Positions 15,469-26,500 of a DNA stretch of 40,179 nucleotides are shown here, in pieces. The stretch covers positions 1 to 40,179 of the forward strand of contig CALXJJ010000013.1 in NCBI GenBank assembly GCA_944388605.1, in the 5' to 3' direction. A model generated the notes under the pieces. It made no database searches. It saw only the letters and a list, made by a program, of their open reading frames with translations, and had not been told where the DNA came from. Each line of letters starts with the position of its first letter. Positions within the stretch are counted from its first letter, which is position 1. A program made the translations under genes and the position numbers. The DNA comes from an uncultured Clostridia bacterium (GTDB taxonomy: Bacteria > Bacillota > Clostridia > TANB77 > CAG-508).

Positions 15469-17868
15469 ATGGCATATAACTTTAATGAAATTGAAAAAAA
15501 GTGGCAAAAATATTGGGATGATAACAAAACTTTCTATACAGATGTATGGGATTTTTCTAAGCCTAAATATTATGCTTTAGACATGTTTCCCTATCCTTCT
15601 GGTCAAGGTCTACATGTTGGACATCCCGAAGGATATACAGCAACTGACATTATTTCTAGAATGAAAAGAATGCAAGGCTACAATGTTTTACACCCTATGG
15701 GATTTGATTCTTTTGGACTTCCTGCTGAACAGTACGCAATCAAGACAGGAAATCATCCAGATGGTTTCACCAAAAAGAATATTGAAACATTTACTAAACA
15801 ACTAAAAATGCTTGGCTTTTCTTTTGATTGGGATAAAGAAGTTTCTACTTGTGATCCTTCGTTTTACCATTGGACACAATGGATTTTTATACAATTATTT
15901 AAAGATGGATTAGCTAAACTTGTAGATATGCCTGTAAATTGGTGTGAAGAACTTGGTACTGTTCTTGCAAATGATGAAGTTATTGATGGAAAAAGTGAAA
16001 GAGGAGGATTCCCAGTTGTAAGGAAAAATATGAAGCAATGGGTTCTAGATATTCCTAAATACGCAGAAACACTTTTATCTGGTTTAGATGAAATAGATTG
16101 GCCTGAATCCACAAAAGAAATTCAAAGAAATTGGATTGGGAAATCAGTTGGTGCAGAGGTTACTTTCAAAATTTCGGATAGTGATAAAACATTTACTGTT
16201 TTTACAACAAGACCAGATACTTTATTTGGTGCAACATATTGTGTATTAGCACCTGAACATGAACTAATATCTGAAATTACTACTTCTGACCAAAAAAATG
16301 CTATAAATGAATATATTAAATTATCTGCTTCTAAATCAGATTTAGAAAGAACAGAATTAAATAAAGAAAAAACTGGTGAATTTACTGGAGCATATGCTAT
16401 AAATCCTGTAAATAATAAAAAAATTCCTATTTGGATTTCTGATTATGTGTTATCAACTTATGGAACTGGAGCAATTATGGCTGTGCCAGCACATGACGAA
16501 AGAGATTATGAATTTGCTAAAAAGTTTAATCTTGAAATAATTCCTGTTCTTGAAGGTGGAGATATTTCAAAACAAGCATATATAGAAGATGGAATTCATA
16601 TAAATTCTGAATTTTTAAATGGTCTTAATAAACAAGACGCAATAAATAGAATAATTAATTGGTTAGAGGAAAAACATATTGGTACTAAAAAAATTAATTA
16701 TAAACTTCGTGAATGGATTTTTGCAAGGCAACGTTATTGGGGTGAACCTATTCCTGTTGTTTTTGATGAAGATAATAATATTTATCCATTAGATGATAAT
16801 GATTTACCTCTTGTTCTTCCAGTATTAGAAGATTATAAACCTTCTAAAACAGGAGCTTCTCCTTTGGAGAAAGCAAATAATTGGGTTAATACTACTTATC
16901 ACGGCAAAAAAGTTAAAAGAGAAACTAGCACAATGCCAGGTTCAGCAGGTTCTAGTTGGTATTTTTTAAGATATATTGACCCTAAAAATGAAAGAGAATT
17001 AGCTAATAGTGAATTATTAAAACATTGGCTTCCAGTTGATTTATATGTAGGGGGACCAGAACATGCAGTTGGTCATTTACTTTATTCGAGATTTTGGAAT
17101 AATTATCTTTATAATAAAGGTATTGTCCCTGTTAAAGAACCATTTTATAAACTTCGTCACCAAGGTATGATTTTAGGTAGTAATGGAGAGAAAATGAGTA
17201 AATCAAAAGGAAATGTAATTAATCCAGATGATATGGTTAAAACTTACGGTGCTGATTCATTAAGATTATATGAAATGTTTATGGGACCAATTGATGCAGC
17301 TAAACCTTGGGATCCTAATGGTATTGATGGAGCTAAAAAGTTTTTGGACAGAGTATGGAGGCTTTATTCTGAAACTGACAAAATAAAAAATGTAGAATCG
17401 CAAAATTTAGAAATTTTATATAACTTTACTGTAAAAAAAGTAACAAATGACTATGAAACAATGAATTTTAATACAGCTATTAGTCAAATGATGATTTTTA
17501 TCAATCAAGTATATAAAGAAGAAGTTTTTCCTCTAGAATACGCTGAAGGTTTTATTAAACTACTAAATCCAGTAGCTCCACATATTACGGAAGAAATATG
17601 GTCTACTATATTAAAACATAATAATACAATAGCTTATGAAAAATGGCCTACTTACATAGAAGAAAAAACAATAGAATCAAAAATTAGTATTCCTGTTCAA
17701 ATTAATGGAAAATTAAGATGTAATATTGAAGCAATTAGAAATTCTGATGATGAAACCATAAAACAATTAGTTTATAGAAATCAAACAATTCAAAAATATA
17801 TTGATGGTAAAACAATTGTTAAAGAAATATATGTTAAAAATAAAATATACAATATAGTTTTAAAATAG
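15469..17868 (+). CDS. leuS: Leucine--tRNA ligase
   Basis: Class I synthetase, 799 aa, bacterial type. Begins [19 protein letters not shown]; the ATG at 15469 is chosen because GGAAAGGA directly abuts the ATG at 15457. Seen: the HIGH-type motif [13 protein letters not shown], the CP1 editing domain with [13 protein letters not shown], the Leu-specific region around [17 protein letters not shown] as [13 protein letters not shown], and a C-terminal anticodon/tail domain. It is monocistronic between its promoter and a palindromic terminator that includes the stop codon. Confidence 0.97.
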   Translation: MAYNFNEIEKKWQKYWDDNKTFYTDVWDFSKPKYYALDMFPYPSGQGLHVGHPEGYTATDIISRMKRMQGYNVLHPMGFDSFGLPAEQYAIKTGNHPDGFTKKNIETFTKQLKMLGFSFDWDKEVSTCDPSFYHWTQWIFIQLFKDGLAKLVDMPVNWCEELGTVLANDEVIDGKSERGGFPVVRKNMKQWVLDIPKYAETLLSGLDEIDWPESTKEIQRNWIGKSVGAEVTFKISDSDKTFTVFTTRPDTLFGATYCVLAPEHELISEITTSDQKNAINEYIKLSASKSDLERTELNKEKTGEFTGAYAINPVNNKKIPIWISDYVLSTYGTGAIMAVPAHDERDYEFAKKFNLEIIPVLEGGDISKQAYIEDGIHINSEFLNGLNKQDAINRIINWLEEKHIGTKKINYKLREWIFARQRYWGEPIPVVFDEDNNIYPLDDNDLPLVLPVLEDYKPSKTGASPLEKANNWVNTTYHGKKVKRETSTMPGSAGSSWYFLRYIDPKNERELANSELLKHWLPVDLYVGGPEHAVGHLLYSRFWNNYLYNKGIVPVKEPFYKLRHQGMILGSNGEKMSKSKGNVINPDDMVKTYGADSLRLYEMFMGPIDAAKPWDPNGIDGAKKFLDRVWRLYSETDKIKNVESQNLEILYNFTVKKVTNDYETMNFNTAISQMMIFINQVYKEEVFPLEYAEGFIKLLNPVAPHITEEIWSTILKHNNTIAYEKWPTYIEEKTIESKISIPVQINGKLRCNIEAIRNSDDETIKQLVYRNQTIQKYIDGKTIVKEIYVKNKIYNIVLK

Positions 17869-17893
17869 ATAAGTGAATTCACTTATCTATTTT
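17862..17893 (+). terminator. leuS terminator
   Basis: Perfect 16-bp arms AAAATAGATAAGTGAA and TTCACTTATCTATTTT, with the TAG stop inside the 5-prime arm. The tail is short (TTTTG); the symmetry suggests it also works on minus. Confidence 0.65.
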
Positions 17894-17993
17894 GTAATAT
17901 TAATGTAACAAACTTTTAATATTATTGTAATATTTTTTTGTCGCATAGTGTTGTATAATAATATTATGTAATACAAAGGAGAATTATACTTTT

Positions 17994-19076
17994 ATGAACA
18001 TTGAAAAAGAATTAAAAAAAGAAGGAATATCTATTATAGGTGAATTAGATAAATTTAGTGTTGAATCAATAGCAAAATTTGTATCTAAAAAAATATGCGA
18101 GAACTTACCAGATCAACATTTAGATTATAATACATTATATGCACGTATCATCAAATTACCTATGTATATTGCAAGTATGCCAGAAGGTATTTCTGAAGCA
18201 AACTATTTTTATAAAAATAATTCTATATATTTTCGTGATGGTATGGGATTATCTGATTTAGAAAAATTTGCTATACATGAATGCATACATCATTTTCAGG
18301 AAATTAAAGATAAAAACAACAATTTAAAAAGACTTGGTCTTTGTGAATTTTTTGATTTTAAAGTTACAGGAATGGCTTTAAATGAAGGAGCTGTCCAATT
18401 AATTACATCAAAGGCATTACACAATAATATGGATACTGAAAAATATTATGGTATAACATTTCCTACTCTTAGCTCTTCATACTATCCATTACTTTGTAAT
18501 CTAGTTTATCAATTAGCTTATATAACTGGAGAACAAGTATTATTTGATAGTACTCTACATAGTAATGATAATTTTAAAAATAAAATTATTAATGCGTGTG
18601 GTGAAAAATCTTACAATAACATAATAAAAAATCTAGATAAAATATTATATACCGAAGAAAAAATAATCAAATTGACATCTAAACTTCAGTCTCCTAATTG
18701 TTCTGACAAAAAATCTAATAAAATTAGTATATTGATTGATAAATTAAAATCTAATATACATGATACTTTTATAAAAACTCAAAATTTAATAATGACTTCT
18801 TATTTTGATAATTATTACTTTAATTTGTATACTACTGAAGATATAGATGAATTTAGAAATAAATTATATAATTACAAAAATTTAATAGGATTTAACAGTG
18901 GAAATAATTTTTACAATACTTACTATATTAATACTATGTCTAAATTGGATTTAAAATATGAAGAAATTATGAATAATGTTTATTTAATTAATTCTAAAAA
19001 TAATATTATTATTAAATTTTTTAATAAATTAAAACAATTATTATTTAATCCAAATAATGAATATACAAGAAAATGA
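17994..19076 (+). CDS. HExxH zinc-metalloprotease-like protein
   Basis: 360 aa, unrecognised family. It has a gluzincin-like active site: His95-Glu96-x-x-His99 in FAIHECIHHFQE, and a possible third ligand Glu131 in MALNEGAVQLIT, 32 residues downstream. There is no signal peptide or membrane helix, so it should be cytosolic. Residues 190-340 are helical, Asn/Lys/Ile-rich and without motif. RBS is AAAGGAG, followed about 10 bases later by ATG. It stands alone between leuS and a convergent flavoprotein gene. A protease role is inferred from the motif only. Confidence 0.65.
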   Translation: MNIEKELKKEGISIIGELDKFSVESIAKFVSKKICENLPDQHLDYNTLYARIIKLPMYIASMPEGISEANYFYKNNSIYFRDGMGLSDLEKFAIHECIHHFQEIKDKNNNLKRLGLCEFFDFKVTGMALNEGAVQLITSKALHNNMDTEKYYGITFPTLSSSYYPLLCNLVYQLAYITGEQVLFDSTLHSNDNFKNKIINACGEKSYNNIIKNLDKILYTEEKIIKLTSKLQSPNCSDKKSNKISILIDKLKSNIHDTFIKTQNLIMTSYFDNYYFNLYTTEDIDEFRNKLYNYKNLIGFNSGNNFYNTYYINTMSKLDLKYEEIMNNVYLINSKNNIIIKFFNKLKQLLFNPNNEYTRK

Positions 19077-19094
19077 AAATTATCCTTATTATCT

Positions 19095-19131
19095 AAGTGT
19101 ATAGAATATTCTTCTATACACTTAATATTTT
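19095..19131 (+). terminator. Terminator of the 18-kb HExxH gene, shared with the convergent gene
   Basis: A 12-bp perfect stem AAGTGTATAGAA/TTCTATACACTT with loop TATTC, then AATATTTTTTTT. It overlaps the last codons of the minus-strand flavoprotein gene. Confidence 0.75.
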
Positions 19132-20373
19132 TTTTGCTATAGAATTTCCAGCTTCTCTTCCTCCTCTTGCTGCCCAAGCAACTGTTGCTTTTGAGCCTAT
19201 AATATCTCCTCCTGCAAATACATTTTTTATTGTTGTTTCATAATTTTCGTTCACAACAATATATCCCTTACTCGTCAATTGTACTCCTAATTTATTCATT
19301 AATTCTTTATTTGGTCTTGAGCCAATTGCCATTACAACATAATCCATAGGTATTATATAATTACTATCTTTTATATCAATAGGACTTTCTCTTTTTTCCC
19401 CTTCTTTTTTTACTAATTGCGTTTTTATACATTCAATTTTTTCGACTTTTCCATCTGTATTTCCTATTATTTTTACTATATTATTTTGAAATAAAAATTC
19501 TACTCCTTCATTTATTGCATTTTCTATTTCTTTTTCCTCTGCTGGCATTTGTTCTCTTGCTCTCCTATATATTACATATACTTTTTCGGCTCCTAATCTG
19601 TTAATTGTTCTGGCACAATCCATTGCTACATTTCCTCCACCTATAACAGCTATTCTTTTTCCTTTATAATCTGGATGTTTTCCTTTTTCTAAAAGTAAGT
19701 TTCCTCCATATACACCTTCTAATTCTTCACCTTCTATTCCCATATTGCAAGGAACATTTGCACCTATTCCTAAGAAAATAGCATCATACTGTTTTATTAA
19801 TTCTTCTAAAAATATATCTTTTTCTAGCTCTTTTTCTAATCTTACATCTATTCCTAAATCTATTATTTTATTGATGCATTTATTTAATATATTCCTATCT
19901 AATCTAAATTCAGGAATACCATGTATTAATATTCCTCCTAATTCTTTATCCTTTTCAAATATTGTTACTTCAAACCCTTGTCTTGCTAAAAAAGCACTGC
20001 AGGTTAAACTTGCAGGACCAGAGCCTATTACAGCTACTTTTTTTCCTTTACCTATATTTTGTTTTTTACTCATTTGGTAGTTTTCTTTAATAGCTATATC
20101 TCCGATATATGCTTCTAATTCACCTATTGACACAGGTTCAGATTTTATTCCCCTTACACATGCCCCCATACATTGACTCATGTGCGGACAAATTCTCCCA
20201 CATATTGATTCTAACACTGTTGTATTAGATAATATTTCATAAGCTTTTCTATTATTACCTATTTTTATTTGTTCTATAAATGAAGGAATATCATTTCCTA
20301 GCGGACATGCTTTTGAACATGGTTTTATTTTGCAATTTAAACAATAACTTACTTTTTCTTGTATTTTTTCCAC
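19114..20373 (-). CDS. NAD(P)-dependent flavoprotein, GltD/NfnB-like
   Basis: 419 aa, similar to the small subunit of glutamate synthase and to the beta subunit of NfnAB. N-terminal Fe-S domain cysteines: YCLNCKIKPCSKACP and CGRICPHMSQCMGAC. FAD site: GSGPASLTCSAFLARQGFEV. NAD(P) site: GGGNVAMDCARTINRLGAEK, then YRRAREQMPA. C-terminal VFAGGDIIGSKATVAWAARGG. No glutamate synthase large subunit or NfnA partner is in the window, so it is either a stand-alone oxidoreductase or works with a distant partner. GTG start at 20373 with only a weak SD (GGATG). Confidence 0.85.
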   Translation of the reverse strand: MEKIQEKVSYCLNCKIKPCSKACPLGNDIPSFIEQIKIGNNRKAYEILSNTTVLESICGRICPHMSQCMGACVRGIKSEPVSIGELEAYIGDIAIKENYQMSKKQNIGKGKKVAVIGSGPASLTCSAFLARQGFEVTIFEKDKELGGILIHGIPEFRLDRNILNKCINKIIDLGIDVRLEKELEKDIFLEELIKQYDAIFLGIGANVPCNMGIEGEELEGVYGGNLLLEKGKHPDYKGKRIAVIGGGNVAMDCARTINRLGAEKVYVIYRRAREQMPAEEKEIENAINEGVEFLFQNNIVKIIGNTDGKVEKIECIKTQLVKKEGEKRESPIDIKDSNYIIPMDYVVMAIGSRPNKELMNKLGVQLTSKGYIVVNENYETTIKNVFAGGDIIGSKATVAWAARGGREAGNSIAKKILSV

Positions 20374-20474
20374 TTTTTATTACATCCATTCTTTAATAAA
20401 TTTTATTATAGTAATAAGGTTCCACTGTACTTGTTTACATTCTTCTTTCAGTAATCTATCGGATTCTTATATAC

Positions 20475-20647
20475 AAATGTAAAAACTTCTTATTGATTTT
20501 TAGGAGAAAAGAATAAGAACCCGATCAGATTTTTTAGTCAAAACTTAAATCAGTTATTTAAGAGTCTTTATTCTTAATTTATTCTAAGATTGTAACTCTA
20601 AGTATTTCGGAACCTTGTTTGTTCTCTCAATAAGAAGTTTTCTCATC
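20475..20647 (-). ncRNA. Candidate free-standing structured RNA, 6S-like architecture
   Basis: A minus-strand transcript expected from the promoter at 20654-20682 would start beside AAAACTTCTTATTGA (minus; plus 20627-20641), which pairs perfectly over 15 bp with the sequence at plus 20482-20496; TTTTTACATTTG follows. Inside are GAGAA/TTCTC, a partly paired AAG-CCGA/TCGG-CTT region and smaller stems around AAGAATAA/TTATTCTT. One long rod with a loosely paired centre and about 170 bases in length recall 6S RNA, but I cannot match its conserved bases, so the family is unknown. No ORF. Confidence 0.45.
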
Positions 20648-20653
20648 TTTAGT

Positions 20654-20682
20654 ATTTTATATTTATTTTTTTAGAAAGTCAA
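20654..20682 (-). promoter_or_regulatory. Promoter of the 20.5-kb RNA candidate
   Basis: Minus strand TTGACT (plus 20677-20682), exactly 17 bases, TAAAAT (plus 20654-20659). The perfect palindrome TGACTAATTAGTCA (20689-20702) lies just upstream and could bind a regulator. Confidence 0.55.
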
Positions 20683-20724
20683 CATTTATGACTAATTAGT
20701 CAATTTAAAAAAATTTATCAGTTT

Positions 20725-21255
20725 CTAATTTTTAACATAGCAGAAATAGTGAAACAATGCAATTGTACTACTTGCTGTACTTATTTTTCCCTCGTCTAAC
20801 ATTTTTTTTGCAGATTCTAATTTTATTTTTACTACTTCTATATCTTCAGTATCATCTAAATGTCTTTTACCCATTTTTAAATTTGTAGCTAAAAAAATTG
20901 TTATTTTTTCACTCGAATATCCACAGCTAGGATAAAAACTTCTCATAACTTCTATATTTCCTGCTATATAGCCTGTTTCTTCTTGTAATTCTCTTTTTGC
21001 TCCAATTTCTGGTTCTTCATCTTTTTCTAATTGTCCTGCTGGTAATCCAAAAACTATATTATCTATAGCTGTTCTTGGCTCTTTTATCATTATTATATAA
21101 CCATCGTCTGTTATTGGTAAAATTACAACTGAATCTCCTGGAATAACATGCTCTCTATATATTTCCATATTTCCATTTTTGTATCTTACTTCTTCTACTT
21201 TTACTCTCTTACCATTATACACAGTTTTTCTACTTATTTCGTTGTAGTTTATCAA
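20725..21255 (-). CDS. NUDIX hydrolase, ADP-ribose pyrophosphatase-like
   Basis: 176 aa. The NUDIX box is complete at residues 74-96 (GQLEKDEEPEIGAKREL then QEETG), including the catalytic REx2EE. The N-terminal strand pattern and LPAGQLEKDEE fit the ADP-ribose pyrophosphatase (NudF) branch, which cleaves ADP-ribose to AMP and ribose-5-phosphate. The start is TTG at 21255, two bases after the UDG stop, with AAAGGATG as SD inside the end of the UDG gene. It is the last gene of the six-gene repair operon. Confidence 0.85.
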   Translation of the reverse strand: MINYNEISRKTVYNGKRVKVEEVRYKNGNMEIYREHVIPGDSVVILPITDDGYIIMIKEPRTAIDNIVFGLPAGQLEKDEEPEIGAKRELQEETGYIAGNIEVMRSFYPSCGYSSEKITIFLATNLKMGKRHLDDTEDIEVVKIKLESAKKMLDEGKISTASSTIALFHYFCYVKN

Positions 21256-21257
21256 TA

Positions 21258-21836
21258 TTATTCATCCTTTCTTATTTGCAAATTCATTTCATCTGCTTTT
21301 TCTAATACCAATTTTAAGTCTTTCCAAAAATTTATTTTCTTTGTATCATCTCTAAGTAAAGCTGCTGGATGCCATGTAGGAATATATATTATTCCTCTTT
21401 TTTCCGTCCACTTTCCTCTACTTGCTGTAATTCCATACTCGTTTCCCAATATATTTTTTAATGCAGTACTTCCCATTAAAACAATTATTTTTGGCTTTAC
21501 TAATATTACTTGATTTCTAAGGTAATCTAAACAAGCCATAGCTTCATCTTCTTGTGGAACTCTATTCTGTGGAGGTCTACATTTTACAATATTAGCTATA
21601 TATATTTTACTTCTATCTATATCTAATGCTTCAAATGCCATATTCATAAGCTTTCCAGCTTTTCCTACAAATGGTAATCCCTGAATATCTTCATCTGCTC
21701 CTGGTCCTTCTCCTATAAACATTATATCAGCATTTTTATTACCTTCTCCAAAAACAATATTCTTTCTATTCTCACATAGTCTACATTTCTGACAATTTTG
21801 TATTGATTCTTCTAATTCTTCCCATGTTCCATACAT
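21258..21836 (-). CDS. Uracil-DNA glycosylase, family 4
   Basis: Removes uracil from DNA. 192 aa. [4Fe-4S] ligands at Cys15, Cys18, Cys86 and Cys102 have the spacing of family 4 enzymes. Motif A is GEGPGADEDIQGLPFVGKAG, motif B is the TWHPAALL segment near residue 160. It lies between the S66 carboxypeptidase and NUDIX genes and is translationally close to both (30 and 2 bases). Confidence 0.93.
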   Translation of the reverse strand: MYGTWEELEESIQNCQKCRLCENRKNIVFGEGNKNADIMFIGEGPGADEDIQGLPFVGKAGKLMNMAFEALDIDRSKIYIANIVKCRPPQNRVPQEDEAMACLDYLRNQVILVKPKIIVLMGSTALKNILGNEYGITASRGKWTEKRGIIYIPTWHPAALLRDDTKKINFWKDLKLVLEKADEMNLQIRKDE

Positions 21837-21866
21837 ACTATATCATTCCTTCTTACTAAGCTTCTT

Positions 21867-22781
21867 TTATATTACACAATTTTGTAAAAACCTTATCTTA
21901 TCATTAGAATTTGTATTAATCTCTACTTTTATCCCTATTGGTACTGTTATTTTTTTATCTATATGTCCAAAGTGATTTGATTTTATAATAGGAAAATTAT
22001 ACTCATTTCCTATTGTATCTAATAATATTTGCTCTATGGTTATTTTTGATTCATGTTCATAGTTTCCTAACCATATTCCATTAATTTTTTCGAATACTTT
22101 ATTTTGTTTCATCATATAAAAATAATTACTTATAGCTTGCGGAGATGACTGAGCCCCTAAATCCTCTAAAAATAATATTTTATCTTTTACATCAACTTTA
22201 TATTCTCCTGAAATTAGTTCTGAAAATAAATTCAAATTTCCTCCTATTAATATTCCTTGTGAATTTCCACTTACTATTGTTTTTATCTCTTCTTTTTTAT
22301 CTATTTCTAAGTTATTATTCATTAACCTGTTTATCATTTCTTTAAACGCATAATCCGTTTTCCATGATGTAAACGACTTAAATGTTGGACCACTAAAAGT
22401 TATAAGACCTGTTCTACTATAAATAATATTTGTTATACTTGTTGTATCACTAAAACCACATATGATTTTAGGATTATTTTTAATATTATTATAATTAATG
22501 TATTCAAAAATACTATTTGAATTATTTCCACCTTTTACAGCAAAAATAGCTTTTATTTTTGAATCTAAAAACATTTTATTTAAATCCTTAGCTTTATTTT
22601 CTGCTTTTGCACCATATCCTGTTTCATTATCTCTTATATAATCTCCGAATATTACTTTTAGACCATATGATTGCACAAGTTCACATGACTTTAAAATATA
22701 TTCTTCATCTTTTTGTTCTATACTATCAGATGGAGCAATAACACCTATATAATCTCCTTTTTTTAATGCTTCTGGTAACAT
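21867..22781 (-). CDS. Peptidase S66, LD-carboxypeptidase-like
   Basis: 304 aa. It cleaves D-Ala from the tetrapeptide of muropeptides in murein recycling, or acts as a microcin-C-type immunity protein; the sequence does not decide. The nucleophile Ser111 is in the elbow GFSDTTSI, and the candidate His is near the C-terminus in KSNHFGHIDKK. The N-terminus LKKGDYIGVIAPSD is typical. No signal peptide. SD AAGGAGAA. It sits 10 bases after pgeF, another cell-wall editing gene. Confidence 0.88.
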   Translation of the reverse strand: MLPEALKKGDYIGVIAPSDSIEQKDEEYILKSCELVQSYGLKVIFGDYIRDNETGYGAKAENKAKDLNKMFLDSKIKAIFAVKGGNNSNSIFEYINYNNIKNNPKIICGFSDTTSITNIIYSRTGLITFSGPTFKSFTSWKTDYAFKEMINRLMNNNLEIDKKEEIKTIVSGNSQGILIGGNLNLFSELISGEYKVDVKDKILFLEDLGAQSSPQAISNYFYMMKQNKVFEKINGIWLGNYEHESKITIEQILLDTIGNEYNFPIIKSNHFGHIDKKITVPIGIKVEINTNSNDKIRFLQNCVI

Positions 22782-22791
22782 AAATTCTCCT

Positions 22792-23547
22792 TTATTTTAA
22801 ACATATTAATGTACTATTTCTTAAATAATTTTCTTTTTCTACCCTATATGAGTGCATATATTCGCTATTACATACTGTACATAAATTACTTTCTATAATA
22901 TTGTCTGGTTTTACACCTATACTTTCCAACATAATTCTATTAGCCATTATTGTATCTATATTATATTTTTGTTTTCCTTTTATATTATTACCTTTTAATA
23001 TTATTTTATCATTATGCCCAAATACAATTTCAAACTTTTCTTTTACATCTTCATCTACTTCAAAATGGCACTTAAGTATACTTGGTCCAAAACATACTAT
23101 AATATCTCCATATTCACTTCCATATACTTTATTCATCTCTTTTATAGCTTTTAAACTTATTTGTTGTAATGTTCCTCTCCATCCTGAATGAATATTTGCA
23201 ATTATTTTTTTATTTTTATCAAAAATCAAAATTGGTATACAATCTGCTTCAACACTTGATAATACAACATTTTTATTATTAGTAATTACTCCATCTACAT
23301 TTCCAACATTTATTCCAGGAACATTAACTATTTTTATAATATCACTATGTATTTGATGCATACTAACTTTATTTTTTCTATCTAAACCTAATTCCTCATA
23401 TATCATTTTTTCTCGTTCTTTTGATTCCTTTTTTAATGCTATTGCATGTACTAATATATCGCTATATTCCAATAATCTATTAAATTGTATATACTGTAGC
23501 ATGTCCTTCTTTATATACTTAATATTTTGGTTTGTTAATATTTTCAT
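22792..23547 (-). CDS. pgeF: Peptidoglycan editing factor PgeF (YfiH, laccase-domain)
   Basis: 251 aa copper/zinc-type polyphenol-oxidase fold; in E. coli it removes wrongly incorporated L-Ser from UDP-MurNAc-peptides. Metal-site motifs: HQIHSDII, SVEADCIPILIFD, NIHSGWRGTLQQI and FGPSILKCHFEVDEDV. The C-terminus NSEYMHSYRVEK is the usual (F/M)(F/H)SYR ending. Its ATG follows the TGA of addB with no gap, so translation is coupled. It takes the place where addA would usually stand. Confidence 0.92.
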   Translation of the reverse strand: MKILTNQNIKYIKKDMLQYIQFNRLLEYSDILVHAIALKKESKEREKMIYEELGLDRKNKVSMHQIHSDIIKIVNVPGINVGNVDGVITNNKNVVLSSVEADCIPILIFDKNKKIIANIHSGWRGTLQQISLKAIKEMNKVYGSEYGDIIVCFGPSILKCHFEVDEDVKEKFEIVFGHNDKIILKGNNIKGKQKYNIDTIMANRIMLESIGVKPDNIIESNLCTVCNSEYMHSYRVEKENYLRNSTLICLK

Positions 23548-26500
23548 TCAATCACATTCCTTTTTTAAATACTCTAATATCTCATTTTTATCTATATTTT
23601 TAATATATCTATATTCATTTTTACAAAGTTCTGGTGAAAACTGGCATATTGATTTATACTTACAATATGTACAAGAACTCTTTTTACCTTTTGTATTATA
23701 ATATGGCTTTATTTCAATATTACCATTTAATATTTTGTTAGATATTAGTTTTATACATTTATTGGTATACTTTAATAAACTTTGAAATTCTTCTTTACTG
23801 ACTACATTAGATTTTGATTTACTTACATTTCCATCTTTATCTATATATGCAGGTATGTATTTAGATAAACCTTTTTCCAAATTCTTATCATGCATTTTTA
23901 TAACATCTATATCTGCTAAAATATATCCTTGCATTTTAAATTTTTTTCTTATCTCCTCCTCTAATTTTTCATCATTTACATTTCTTGCACATTTTATTAT
24001 AGGATCTATTAAATTAAAATATAGTACTCCGGCAGGCTCAGAATTATCATCATTTTTGCACATTTCATCCATATATGTTAACAATTGTAAATTTAATCCT
24101 GCTACCACTTCATTTAAATCTAAATTTTTAATAGAAGACTTATAATCTATTATTCTTATATATTTTCCTTGAGGTGTTTTAGCTATATCTACTCTATCTA
24201 TTTTTCCTACTAATTCAACTTTCTTTCCATTTTCAATTTCTACCACTATTGGTGGATTTTCGCTTTTATTTCCAAATTCAAGTTCATTAGCAAATATATC
24301 AAATTTACTGTTCTTTAGTGAATCAACAATATATTTTAAAGACTTTTTTATCGCTCTTTTTAATCTTACTGCTGTCAATTTATATTTTTGAGTTGCAATA
24401 AAAATATAATTTTTACTCAAATTCAGTTTTTCTTCTACTATTTTATCTACTTTTTGACTTATTAATTTATTAGTTTCATCTTCATCTAAATCTCTTATAC
24501 TAATGTTTTCTTCATTTATCAATGTAAAGAAATTATCTATTATGTCATGCATAAAAGATCCTGTATCAACCGCTTCTATTTTAAATTTATCATTATCTGA
24601 AAGCTTTAATCCATATTTCAAATAATATGAAAAAGGACATGCACTATACTGTTCTAGTTTTGATACACTTGTTTTAAGATTTTCTCCATATAGTTTTTCT
24701 ATATTTTGCTTTGTTATATTATCAGGATTATTATTATATTCTAATGCTTTTATTGCTTCTTTTAATTTTTTTGACCATTCTATATCTTGTGCATAATATG
24801 CTAAAATTTCAAACCAGATCTCATCTATATTCTCTCCACTATTATATTTTCTTAGGTTTAATAGTAATTGTTCAAATGTTGAATTCTTGTTATATATAAT
24901 TGTATCTTTTTTTATTATATCACTTTTTGTTTTTAACTGTATAAAGATATTTTTTATTTTTGATATCATTACAGATTGTCTTAATGTTTTTCCTTCTACA
25001 TCTGATGAAGCATATGATAAAAACAATTTTTCTTCTGCTGTAGTAAATGCTTTATATATATTAAAATTATCTTCATATATCATTTCAGTTGTACCCTTAG
25101 CAAGTTCTATACCAATAGTTTTTAATTTTTCTCTATCTTTATCACCCAAAAATCCTTCATTTTTATTAATACTTGGAAAAAAGCCATCATTTAAACCAAT
25201 TATAAATATCGCTTTTACTTTGTGACTTCTTGATCTATCAACATCACCAAGTATAACTTGATCTTGTGAACTTGGTATCTTACCTATCTTACTTTTGTTA
25301 AGTCCTATTTTTAATAATTGCATGTATTTATCAAAACTAATTGTTTCATCTCCTAATACTAAAACAATTTCATCTAATACTTGAATCAATACATCCCAAC
25401 TTTTTTTATCTTCTTGAGCAAGTTCTAATTTTCCTTTTTCATAAAACATGTCAATTCTTTGTTGCAATTTTTCATCAATCTTTTGTTCTAATAAAAATTC
25501 ATATATTGATTTTGTTATATTATTTACTTTTTTATTATCTTTTACTTTTAGTTTAAATAAATTTAAAATACCAATTATTCTTTTTCTTGCTTCTTCTATC
25601 TTATCTTTATCATCATTTTCATCATAATGCCAATTATTATCATTCCACCTATTTCCTTTTATTCCCCATCTTGTAACATAATTTTCTAATTCATATATGG
25701 CATCTTCATCTATATCCAATAATCCTGTTTTTGCAAATGACAAAACAGACTCACTAGTCCAGTTTTTCATAAAAACTTCAATTAATGAAGTAACATATTT
25801 AACTAATATATTACTTGTTAAATCATTGTTTTCATCAATAAAAACAGGTATATCATATTGTTCAAAAATTACTTTGCATAAACTTGAATAAACATCTAAG
25901 TTCTTAGTTATTATACCTATATCTCTATATAAATATCCATCTTCTCGTACTAATTTTTGAATTCTATCTGCTACATGTTCTATTTCTGAATATTGATTTT
26001 CTGCTAAAAATAATTCTATATTTTCTATTCTATCTTCATATTTTTTCATATTCGTTGAAAATAAATTATTTTCTATGTGTTGTAATTCTTTATTTTTGAA
26101 TCTATTTTTTTTATTTTCTATTTTTATTGTTTCAATATTCTCTATTCCAATGTTTCTTGCCATATCAATTATAGTTTTTGCGCTTTGTTTATTAGAATAA
26201 AATAAATCTACATCTGGAGTTTTTGTGCTATCAAAATTATCTGTATTTACTGTTACTGTTATTTCTTTTGCTTGTTTTAATAATTCTTTTATTATATTAT
26301 ATTCTTGTTTTGTAAATCCTACAAATTCATCTATGTAAATATATGAACCTTTTATAATGTCTACTTTACTTAAATTTTGAGCAAGTATTGTTAATACATC
26401 ATTTTCATCTATATATTTATCTTTTATATATTCACAATATTTTTCAAATATATATGTAATATCTTTTAATTTTGCTTTTAAGTATTTGTCATCCACATTA

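Noticed and set aside
20482-20641. T-box or amino-acid riboswitch before the GltD-like gene
   Set aside because: No T-box GGTGG-ACCGCG core and no terminator/antiterminator near the start codon; the structure ends about 110 bases before the gene.
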